A stretch of DNA of 64,000 nt from the NCBI RefSeq assembly GCF_000247815.1, contig NC_021700.1, positions 18,485,541 to 18,549,540 on the forward strand, given 5' to 3'. Positions within the stretch are counted from its first letter, which is position 1; each line of letters opens with the position of its first letter. Positions 28,411-38,325 of this stretch are shown piece by piece. Under the pieces are notes generated by a model. It ran no database searches, was not told where the DNA came from, and was given only the letters and a program-made list of their open reading frames with translations. The stretch is from Ficedula albicollis. Taxonomy: Eukaryota > Chordata > Aves > Passeriformes > Muscicapidae. A program made the position numbers and the translations under genes.

Positions 28411-31400
28411 AGGGGGGAAATTGGGACTGTGTGGCTAGGTGCGGGAAAATACGTTCTCTGCAAAAAGACTGCTGATGAAAAAATACTAGCACTAAAGAAA
28501 TTAACTGGAAGGCAAATCACAAATCAAAGGAAGAGGCAGCAAACAAACATATTCCTGTAGAGGATAAAAGTAATGCTGAAATGAGAACAAATCTAAGAAA
28601 GCATAAACATGAATGAGAATATTATGAGCAATCTTCAGGAATTATTCCTTATATTATTTATGCAGTTATGCAGGATTTTGAAAATGTGGATCTCAATCTG
28701 CATAGAAAATTTCATATAATATTTGGGTCACAGACCATTTCCCTTTATCACACTGCTTTTCATGTTTGCATTATATACTCACACTATGAAATACAAAATT
28801 CATTCACTCACAGTACCTACAACAACTTATCTATAGCTATTATAGAATTGAGTTTTCTGAGGTAATGGGGTCTCCCTTCTAAAACTATGTACCATTTGGG
28901 TGTCTGTTTGAGGAAGACAGTGTAACTGAGATGTGCATTTCATAAGGGTACCTTGGGTGAAAGGGATGACATTGTCAAGAAATTTAAAATTTAAAAATAA
29001 TTATCAAAAGATAGTCACTGTCTGTGATAATTTTCTATGATGAAACAAGTAGTTTCATTTGTGTAGACTTTGTCATGACAGGCAATTTCAGCAGATACAA
29101 GGCATCTGCCAGCACTCTTCAGGATCTTCCTGACAAATTGCTTGCCTGCAGAGCCATGAAGAGCAGGCTTCTCCTGCCAGAATCACAGGTAGCACAGCAG
29201 CACAATCATGCCTACCTGAACTCCCTCTCTTGCTTCTGGGAAACCACTGTCAAAACCAGAGCACCATCAAGGCTAAATCTTCCATGTAAATTCATTGCCT
29301 TTTCTGTGTTTCCCCTCCTCTGGCCCCGCTGGGGTGGCTGCCCCACCCTGCAGCTGCCCAGGCTGGCACTGGGACTATCGCAGCAGGAGCAGTCAGCTCT
29401 TTCCAAAAGCAGCTTAGGAAGCACCTGTTTAATTGTGCTGTGAGTTTCATAATGCTGTCTGTTGGAGAGCAGATTTATTTATTCACATTTTGGTTTTATT
29501 AGGGAGGGACTATTTTCACTGTTACTCTGGACAGCAGGATTCATTTCTCTGCATTTCAGAGCAGAGGACATTAAACACCTGTGCAGCATTAGTATGTTAG
29601 GAAGATCAGGCACTACCTTAAAATTACCTTTCTTCTTACGGCACAAAATGAATGGGATCTGCTCCTTCAGTCCTTGGGAGGCTACAGAATTCAATTACTC
29701 TCCCCTATTTCAAAGAGCACCAGCAGCAAGATACTGCCTCTGACATGGTGTCACAGACAGATGTAAGAATGGAAAAGGTATTTTCAAAGCATTTTATGAC
29801 TGTTTTTCAGCTGTCCTTGGGCATAGCCTTCAGAAAGGGTTATGCATGTATGTAATGCTAAATGGAGGTGCTGCTTAAGCTGAAGGTACTAAATTGTGTA
29901 AATGTTTCCACTACAAGCCAAGGCTAACCTCAGACTTTCAGCCCATAGAAAAGGCATTTTCTCTGCAAATCAACAGCAAATGTCAATGTTTTTACAATTT
30001 TAACAAATCGAAGGCAGAATCTCAAGGTCAGTAGGAACGGGAATCAAATTTTACTGAGGATTAACATTTGTAGACATAGCAATCTTTGAAAAAACTTTAT
30101 CAGTGTATTTTGAAGAAAGCCGGTTTTTCCTATGAAAAGAATGCATGTATGATCCCTTAGGGTTCTTCATGGCCAATGGAGTGTGCTGGACCTGAGCAGA
30201 AGATAAATAAGTTGAATTTGAGATTAATTTCTGAAAATGCAAGGCCTACAGCCATTCAACTGTTTCAATAGTTGCAATGTAGAGAAAGTCCAGCTCCTTA
30301 ATGAGATTTTTAGCATGAATATAAAACTTTGCAGTAAATGTAATGGTTCTGTTTGCATTGCAGAATATCTTGGAGCCCTGTTTATTTGCTTGTGCACCTC
30401 ACTGTGACAGACACGAGCAATGGAAGAGGCAGTGCCCCCAGGAAAGCTTGTACTGAAGAAGACAACAAAATCACCTTTGCAAAGTGGAAAAAAAAATATT
30501 CTCAGGACTTTAACAGATTATAAGAGAAGATAAGGCAGTTTACTAAAAAAAAACAAAACAAAACAAAATAGGCGATTTTGTCTTTTTCTTAGCTTAATGA
30601 AGTTTTTCACTTGCAAAATGACATAGTTTTAACCCTCTCAGAGGAAAGATGAGACATTCAGATAATTCACTGTGTAAGAGAAGCAGCTGTAGGTCAAGGA
30701 GGTACAAGTAGATGTGGCAGATAGCTACAGAATGAAAATCCTGTTTAGAGAATAAAATCTATTCCATCTTTTAAAAATCAGTTAAAATAGTGTTTTAATT
30801 ATTCTCAAATTATTTGTATATACATGGGTGTATCTGTATACTTTCCTCTCATACTTTATTGTCTTTGAATAACAAGAAACAGGATTAGAGGATTAAAGCA
30901 CCAATGAACTGGCAGAGCATATTTAGGAGAATGACAGGGAAGTCCATTTCATGGGATGGTGGGGATATTCAAGGCAAAGTTTTCACTCCACTTGAACATT
31001 TGAACTTGTGTTAGTTTCAGATCATGGTACTTTTCAGCAGCCTGTTGGCATTCCAAAACTCTCTTAAGTTCTTTGGTAGGTACACTATGAATTTAAATAA
31101 TATATCACCCAGTAAGTAGGTTTTAACCTCTCCTTCAAAAACAGAAATCATAAGGGACGTGCTGTTTTTTTCAACAATCACCAGCTGAGCCCACCACGCT
31201 TCAGATAGACGTGTGTGAAATAAGTAGAGATGTAGAAGGAGGCCCTTTATGGTACAACAATGTGAAATATGACTCAGAGCCCACTCACCACAACGCAATT
31301 CACAACAAGGAAGCAGAAGTCTTCAAAGGCCATGAATACTTTAAAAAATGAAGTCAAGTTTTCTCCTCAGTCACTCGATCAGTCTGGATCTAAGAAAGTG

Positions 31401-33906
31401 CTACATCTGAACTAAGCAAGTCACACAGAGCTGAGGACATGCCTGTTTATCTGTGCCTTGTGTACCTATCTTGACAGGGCACTGAACCTGAGCAATTGGA
31501 AATTCTATGATTGTATGTTTCTAAATAGCTCCCAGCCAGGCAGGCAGCTTTAGCCCATCAGCATCCATCCAGTTATATAGTATATTCTCTCAGCTACAAG
31601 GCATGAAACCCAAGTGGTACAGTAGGCCCTCCATGGTAAAACATGGGGCTGATCCAGCTCTGCTAAATCCAGCTCTTGACTCAGCTTGGCTGCTTTTCCT
31701 GCAGTAACAGCCACTTACTTTAGGCACTGAACTAGGAAAGCTGGGATTCTTCCCTTTCCTGTGGAGCACCGTGAGGCCTGCTCAAACTTTATGCAGTCTG
31801 GGGTCTGAAACTGATGTGAAGAGCCTCACCTACATCCTCTTCTCTTGTCCAGCTGGTCATCTCAAACTCCACAAAGTCACGGGTTTACACAAAATATGAA
31901 AACACACTTGTGATGGTCCTCAGTAAAATAATTGGAGGATGACTCATATAACTCAACCTTATCTTTAGAAGAAAAATAACAACAAACAGCTGACATTTCT
32001 AGAACTCTACAAGTCCACCTCTGCACTGGCATCAGCCAGGCTCAGTTCTCCAGCTCATGAGAGCCACGTTGCCATATCTTTTTGTGCAGAGGCAGATGCC
32101 CATGACGCAGTATTAACTGTGCTGGTGTGTGAAGTCCTGGCAGGAGAATAAGGACATTTTCTGTATCAGCTGTAAGAGAAATGAGTCTGATCCAGACGAA
32201 CCACAAAACTGCCTAATGTGGCAAAACTCTGACTTAGAAAACTACAGAAATAAATGTGTTAAGTGTAAGACCAGCACATGACAGAAAGAAAATCCGTGGG
32301 ACTATACAAAGTATAATTCCTACACATGGGAAAGGCATGGCATCACATATCTGGTAAGAGGACTGAACATTAAGTACAATATTTTAAAATTGGGTGGTTT
32401 ATCTCAAGTGAAATAAGATCTCGTTTAATTTTTTTTTTTTGTTTCTCTCAGAGCTGGACAAATTACATTTAGTCTCCCAAATGTGATGAGCAATTTTAAA
32501 ACTTAGCTGATCCTAATCCTCTTCCATAACTCTGATCTGCCCTGGATATCATCCCCTGACCTCTGTGTCACAGCACTTTAAAAATATGCAACTGCTGATC
32601 TCATTACACTTCAGACTGAAGCATGAATGTGTATCAGCTATTCTCGTTGGCCTGTAATGCTCAGAGGTCCTCTCTGAATGGTAAGTTACATCTCCCACAG
32701 AGATTGAGTGACTGAGACAAAAAATACAACAGGAAAATTATTTTCTAAAGTTATTTTAGGCCTGGGGAGAACATCTTCTAGTTAGATCAGCATTGGACAT
32801 GCTGTAAGAAACACAGTAGAAAGAGCTGGAACAGCATTTATCCTCATGAGAAGGAAAGAAATGGAAATAGAACAAATGGATCCAAACCAAAACAAAATCT
32901 TACTATCATGTCTGTGCCTTTTGTCAAATTTAATTTCCTTTTCTTTTTACATATGGAAACACTTTTCTCTGAACCCCATGTTATAGGATGGATTTTCAGC
33001 TCCCTTGACATTGCCTGTGACATACATTCTAGTAGTTGAAAAGCCACTAAAATTTATAGGACTAATGGTGCAAGGGTATTAAAGACCAAAATGAAAGGTT
33101 CATGAAATATAAGCAGTCAGCCTCACTTCCACAGGCAATTATGACAGAGCTTGGTTTCATGTGAAACCTTCCTTCACATGAAATTAAGTCAACCTAGATC
33201 TCTTTGCTGCTTTATCATACATTATTAATAACGAAGAAATAAAGAAGACAGAATCCATAAAAGTAGAGAAAACAAAAACAGTTCTAGAGAAAATGAGCAT
33301 TTTCTGCAGTCTGAAACTTGTCACAAGTTGAGTGCTAGTACTATTTAAACATTTCTCTCTCATCTGTCTCTGAATTCCGGTAGGCAAACTGAAGGTGCAG
33401 CATACATGAAGGACCTGAGAAGTGGGGAAAGAGGAGGGAAGAGCAAAGAAAACAATTAATAGGAAATGTTCAGCCTCCTCTTAGGTGGGGGAGCATGATA
33501 TCCTCAGGCCTCTGCTGTTTACAACAGATACCTCAGAACCTTTGTGGTTCCTTGCACAGGCAAGCACAGAAAGTTGCGAGTGGGTTCTGCCCAGAGTGCA
33601 CATTGGCAAATAATCATAGCCAAAAGAGGTAATAGAAGAGGGGCAAGTCCTGCCCTCCTCCAGAACGAAGGACCTGTTACACAATGGAAGTGCTATGGAA
33701 ATGCAAGAATAAGCTGAGAAAGAAGTTTCACAAGTTTTCTTGTGAAACACTCTAGTTCCTCAAGTGGGTGCTGCTAAATTCATTTCTATTCTTCATAAAC
33801 TGAATTAAAACCAGAAATATTAACAGAGAGGTGATTAACCTTCTTCTTCCAAATATAAATTTCTGAAATTTTACTTTAATATAGGTGAAAAGATCACACA
33901 AGCTAC
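28411..33906. other. unassigned non-coding DNA
   Basis: No gene recognised over 5.5 kb. Includes a GC-rich patch at 29300-29400, an (AAAAC)n tract at 30545-30570 and a T12 run near 32430. Frames of up to 139 codons (29024-29443) show no known domain. Confidence 0.55.
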
Positions 33907-33911
33907 ATGAT
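33907..33911. other. target-site duplication of the ERVL provirus (left)
   Basis: ATGAT directly abuts the outer end of the 3' LTR. The same pentamer directly abuts the other end of the element at 37065-37069. Five bp is the size usual for ERVL integration. Confidence 0.8.
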
Positions 33912-34438
33912 AGATGTGGTTTAGCATGGCAGACATCTGAACACCACATAGCTGTTTGCTCACTTCCCAGATGGGATGAGTGGAAAAATTGGAAAAAAGG
34001 GAAAACTTGTAGTTTAAGATAAAGGCAGTTTAACAGCATCAAAATAGAAGGGAAAATAATAACAACAATAGTAAAAAATATACAAAACGTGATCCACAAT
34101 GAAATTGGTCACCACCCACTGACCTATGCTAGTCCCCAAGCAGTGGGCTCTCACCCACAGCCAGCCCCCACCAGTTTTATTGTTCATCATGATGTTGTAT
34201 AGTATGGAATATACCTTTGGCCATTTGGGGTCAGCTATCCTGTCTGTGTCCCACTACAACTTCTGGTGGCCCCTGCCTCCTTACTGACAGGACAGCATGA
34301 CAAGGCTTAGGGAAAGTGCAGCTCAGCAACAACTAAAATATCAGTGTGCCACCAGCATTATTGTCATCCTAAATGCAAAATAGCACTGTACCATCTACTA
34401 GGAAGAACATTAATTCTATTCCAGCTGAAACCAGGATA
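33912..34438 (-). repeat. ERVL 3' LTR, full length
   Basis: On the minus strand it begins with a decayed TGTCCTGG-type end (here TATCCTGG), continues with a TTTCAGC-type phrase, and ends ...AAACCACATCT where the avian consensus ends ...AAACCACGACA. A TATA-like AATAAAAC lies at about 34174-34182 (minus). The ATT-rich U5-side stretch typical of this LTR is present as the AAT/AAC-rich run at 34050-34080. About 527 bp, consistent with a complete LTR. Confidence 0.85.
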
Positions 34439-34854
34439 ATATTTCCTCCTTACTCTAAACCATATATGTCATGCCCAAATCCCACATTTTTCAATACATC
34501 CCGATTAATCATCCTCATCTTTCCTGTCTTTTCATATACACACAGATATAGTTTCATTGGTCTATGGATAGTCTTGTGCATTAATTTAGTCCGTGAATTT
34601 GGGCTCCATCTGTCACAGCAGTCCTTCAGGGAAGGAATGATGATCTGTGATGGATGCTGAAGCCAGTTCTGGTTCTGTCACTGATGAGCTTGTCTGGTTC
34701 TGTCATTACTGAACTTTCATTGATTTCATTAGAATTAATTTTTCATTAATCCAGATAATTCTTACTGTAATAATGTTGATATGGCATATAGCAATAGTGG
34801 AGATGAAATACAATATTATGCAGCAATTAACATATTACTATTCAAATCATTGTC
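34439..34854 (-). other. ERVL 3' non-coding region between integrase and LTR
   Basis: Lies between the end of the integrase remnant and the 3' LTR. On the plus strand the phrase ctccatctgtcacagcagtc near 34603 fits my memory of ERVL internal sequence, but this is the least certain part of the provirus. A short local duplication of ctggttctgtca occurs at 34669-34705. No envelope gene is seen, as expected for ERVL. Confidence 0.5.
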
Positions 34855-35137
34855 CAGTCAGCCAAAATAAAATCCTTATGAGGTGTGTATCAGAGTTCTC
34901 CACCCTCCTGCATACCCACCAAGTATACCCAAGTCCTTGAGCAAAAGAAATCCTGTGGATGGATCTGCCACTGCCTGAGGCAAAAATAACCCAGAGTGAC
35001 TTCCCCAACAGAAGTTTTAATGCACCCTACAGGACTTTATCCCCTTCTATAGTACATGAATGTTTATTGGGCAGGGCCAGCTCAATTGGCAGATCACCTA
35101 GTTGAGTAACCAGGAGGCTTTTGCTAAACTTGCATTC
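34855..35137 (-). pseudogene. pol: ERVL pol: integrase C-terminal remnant
   Basis: Integrase joins viral DNA to host DNA. Translating the minus strand from about 35137 gives phrases such as LPIELALPNKH, IEGDKV and LGYTWWV, which fit the end of avian ERVL integrase, where the protein passes into a tryptophan-rich DNA-binding tail. At least one stop interrupts the frame, after IEGDKV. The zinc-binding and catalytic core domains that should precede it are absent: directly upstream lies the CR1 fragment. Confidence 0.7.
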
Positions 35138-35184
35138 CAATATTTGAAGGCCCCAGCAGTCATTGCCCTCAGTGTAGTGTTAAG

Positions 35185-35690
35185 TCAGTTATATCATTTG
35201 ATTTTCCCTCACTTGGGTGGGTCCTGTTTGGTACCGTAGACCAGTCTAAATGGCATAGGAAATGAATGACCATCTGCCTCCTTGGATTATGTGGGCTTTG
35301 TTCTGCTCTCCATCCCTGTCTTCCAGCTCAGAGAGCTGTATAACCCAATAGCAAATAGTCTTACTATTAAAACTCAGGCAAAGAAGGCATTAAGTGTCTC
35401 AGCCTTTTTCTTATTCTTTATCACACTTGTTAATCCCTGCATCCAGTAAAGGATGAGATTTTCCTTAGCCCTCCTTTTGATGCTGATGTAATTGTATAAA
35501 TCATCTTTTATAGTAGTATCCAGATTAAGTTCTAGTTTAGCTCTTCTAATTTTCTCCCTGCACAACCTCACAACACCCTTGCAGGTCTTCTGTTTTGCTT
35601 GTCCCTTCTTCCAAAGTGCATAAATACTCCTTTTTTTGCCCAAGTTTCAGCCAAAACTCCCTGTTCAGTCAGGTTGGTTTTCATCCCTGC
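35185..35690 (-). mobile_element. CR1 LINE ORF2 fragment (endonuclease-RT linker) inside the ERVL
   Basis: The minus-strand frame 35374-35643 reads with phrases KKRSIYALWKKGQ, VVRLCREKIRRAK, KRRAKENL and LNAFFA. These are diagnostic of the segment between endonuclease and reverse transcriptase in CR1 ORF2. Upstream, about 35690, a REFWLKL phrase continues the match in the same frame beyond a stop. Downstream, after a frame change, ELEDRDGEQN-type sequence and a weak HLD...GP/HP match carry it to about 35185. The piece has neither the catalytic RT core nor the CR1 3' end. It is degraded and non-functional. Same orientation as the surrounding provirus. Confidence 0.85.
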
Positions 35691-35694
35691 CAAC

Positions 35695-37000
35695 TTGTTT
35701 TATGGCACCAGGGATGGTCTGCTCAAAGCAGCAGCCCAGATGCTCTGCTTCCATTGCTGTAACCAACCCCACAGGGGATTTTGCCAACATCCATGAGTCA
35801 GTGGAGATAAAACACTGTCTGCTTTTCTCAGTCAGCAATATCTGAAGCCAGCTGGATGGCCTTCCCTTAAGCAAATTGGCTCTATTCACCTTCTGCAGCA
35901 GTTTCTGGGGCTTGTCATATAGAACTCCATGCAGCATTTTTCCACTTCTGATAATTTCCTACCACTGGGCCAATCAGTGAACGGGGCGTATTGCTTCTCA
36001 TTTTCTGGTAGTTTATTACACATTTGGATATCATCAGCACACTTCACCTCCTCTTCTGGCGATACTTCAAAACTTTGCCTTCTGTCCAGTTCATGATCTC
36101 TCTCCAAGATTTCTGGGCAACTGAGGTTTCCTAGTTGAGCCTGCTGTGTGATCTCTACCCTTTGAACATCCATCCCAGCACTGGCAGCCAGGATGCCAAG
36201 AGGAGCTGCCCTTCAGTACCAATCATTTCCAATTAAATTCAAACCCTTTCTCAAGCTGACAGTACCTCCTTTTCAGCTGGAGTATAATGGACTTCATGTC
36301 CTGTGTATCCCCAAATCCCAAAACCTAGCGTTTAACCTCGAGTCTCCCCTGGTGCTTTCTGAGAGAGACTACCAGTAGGGCTGTTCTCCCTGGCTGTGGT
36401 GTAGGGCACATATCTTACATCTCGTCTTCACCAACTGACTCAAAGGTTACTGCATGATCTCTTGTTTGATTAGTTCAAAAGCTTGTTGTTGCTCAGGGTC
36501 CCCCTTGAAATTTTAAATTTTTATTTTTAAAATTTTTTAATATTTTTTGGATCACTGGATAAAGTGGGCTTACAATCAGGCTGAAATTTAGAGTATGCAG
36601 TCTCCCCAAACCCCAAAATACCTAAGAGATCTTGTGCTTCCATTTTGCTGGTTGGTGGAGAAGTTATTTTGTTGATTACAAATCCACTGGGATTTGCGAT
36701 GTTTACCTTGATGTTGGATACTAACAATTTTATTCATAAAAATTGGATGTCCTGTGCAGATTCCTCGAACTTCACTTTGTGGCAAAATAAGATCAGCTTT
36801 CAGAGAGGCTTGGATTATTCTCTTCTCTTTTCCAAAGATTTCTGTTGCTGCATTGCCCCATACAATCATATGAACAACGTATTTCAGGTGTTCCAAAGTT
36901 TCACCTTTTTCCAGTGCAGCCTGGATCAGTCCATGGCAGATGGTGAGGCTGTGTTTCCACCCCTGGGGTAGTTGATTCCAAGTGTAGTGAACACCCCTCA
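35695..37000 (-). pseudogene. pol: ERVL pol: reverse transcriptase and RNase H remnant
   Basis: Reverse transcriptase copies retroviral RNA into DNA and RNase H removes the RNA strand. Reading the minus strand from 37000: PQGWKHS and ICHGLIQAALEKGE (palm), then YVVHMIVWG where the active-site YxDD box should be, then ILGFGETAYSKF, then PEQQQAFELIKQEIM (connection), YTPAEKE (RNase H entry) and STDSWMLAKSP near 35780 (the RNase H D-S motif). The pieces lie in order but in different frames with stops between them. The YxDD box has lost both catalytic aspartates (YVVH). The N-terminal fingers of RT are missing because the 5' LTR stub joins directly to the palm region. Confidence 0.8.
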
Positions 37001-37004
37001 GGTT

Positions 37005-37064
37005 TGGTCAACTGTACCAGTTATTAGGAGGAACATTAAATCTATCCTGACTGAAACCAGGACA
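37005..37064 (-). repeat. ERVL 5' LTR stub
   Basis: On the minus strand this starts TGTCCTGGTTTCAGTCAGGA and matches the first roughly 55-60 bp of the 3' LTR (34438 downward). It then passes without a gap into RT sequence, so the rest of the LTR, the primer-binding site, gag and part of pol were removed by one internal deletion. Confidence 0.8.
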
Positions 37065-37069
37065 ATGAT
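37065..37069. other. target-site duplication of the ERVL provirus (right)
   Basis: ATGAT directly after the LTR stub, identical to 33907-33911. Confidence 0.8.
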
Positions 37070-38193
37070 TGTGTCAACTAAACTGTGTGTTTTCTTCCAT
37101 GCTAGTGACCTTGATAGCTGTTCAAGTCCACTTTGAAGGAAATACTTTTATAAGAAAGTCTTAGGTAAAAAGGAAGAAAAAAAATTAAACAGCTTTATGT
37201 TACGGGCAATTCTTAAAATAGCAGAGATCCATTAGCACATCCAAAAGAGCAATATGAAAAATAATAGAGAAAAAATATCAGACAGAGGAGGTGTTCAGAG
37301 GCATCAGATGGATACCTGAGGAAAATATGTACTTTAATCTTTTTAGTGCCTCCAGAAAATAAAATCTAACAGCTGACTGTTGGTAGGTGCTAATATTTTC
37401 CAGACTGACAATAGTATGAGTACCAATCCTTACTTCTATGAGTAACTTTGTGTGAATAAATAGACAGAAGCATTTACTGAAATGGACATATATGCATCAT
37501 CCTCACTGCCTTCTATGCTTTAACCAAGTTTTGCAATTAGAATTGTACTTACTTTTATAGCCCAACTCAGAAACATAAAGAAGCACAAAGATGTCATCAG
37601 AATGCCTCAGGCTTCTTTATAGGATTGAAAGAAGTAGTCATCTCAGCAAAAATCTCTTTTCCTTCCTTCTATTGATTTTTTTAGTTTAAGAAGCAACAAA
37701 AAGTAAAGTAATTTCTCATTCAAAGTATGGTGCCCCTGCCTCAGTTTTCAGATGGCATTTTAAGCTATGCCTCTGTTTGTTTTGTTTTAGTTCATCTCAG
37801 TGAATCTTCATAGCACTAACACAGAAATGGGAACTTCACATCAGGTCTGATGCTTTACATCAAGTATACAGAAAAATGAAGAACAACTCTTTTGTGTCCA
37901 GATTAATTCAGTTATAAGAAAATATAGTTTCTTATCTCAGTGTCTTTGCAGCCTGGATCTCTCTCTAATGTGAACATATGATGACATGATTAGGCAGGCT
38001 TTAATAGAGAAAAAATTTGGGATTCAGATACAGAAAACACAGAGGGGGCAGTAATGATTAGGAAACTGCAGCAGCATGGAAGATTTTTTATTGTTACAAG
38101 CTGTCTGCATGTGTCAACAGAACCCTCAAAAATTTATAGACATTCAAAAATTTAAATTAAAAATATTCTTTTTAAAATTTCTCCTTATTTTCT
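37070..38193. other. unassigned non-coding DNA
   Basis: AT-rich sequence with no recognisable gene or repeat family. Confidence 0.6.
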
Positions 38194-38250
38194 ACTTTCT
38201 TACTTTCTTGTTTTCTTTCTCTCTCTCCTCCTTTATCTCTCTCTCCTCCT

Positions 38251-38288
<38 letters not shown>

Positions 38289-38325
38289 ATGTCTCTCTCC
38301 CTTTTTCTCTCCCTTTCTCTTACTT
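38194..38325. repeat. CT-rich microsatellite
   Basis: Pyrimidine-rich tract with an inner duplication of ctctctctcctcctttat (38219-38254) followed by pure (CT)n to about 38286, then imperfect CT/CCT to 38320. The 96-codon plus-strand frame over it is low-complexity serine/leucine and not a gene. Confidence 0.92.

Larger units (their letters stand above)
33912..37064 (-). mobile_element. ERVL-type endogenous retrovirus, internally deleted, with nested CR1 piece
   Basis: A 3.15-kb minus-strand provirus. In its own 5' to 3' direction it has a 5' LTR stub (37064-37005), a decayed pol from reverse transcriptase through RNase H (about 37000-35695), a CR1 ORF2 fragment (35690-35185), the C-terminal part of integrase (35137-34855), a non-coding 3' region and a complete 3' LTR (34438-33912). 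ATGAT flanks both outer ends as a 5-bp duplication, which shows the whole block entered as one insertion. gag, protease, the N-terminal RT, the primer-binding site and most of integrase are missing. Frameshifts and stops are frequent, so it is a fossil. The ERVL assignment comes from the LTR start, the pol motifs and the 5-bp duplication. Confidence 0.85.

Noticed and set aside
27048..28520. 490-codon minus-strand open frame
   Set aside because: Open only because a 516-bp (172-codon) block is duplicated. It has no recognisable domain, is pyrimidine-biased, and its end lies in the LTR-like block.
29024..29443. 139-codon plus-strand frame over a GC-richer patch
   Set aside because: No domain recognised and the opposite strand is also open; treated as chance.
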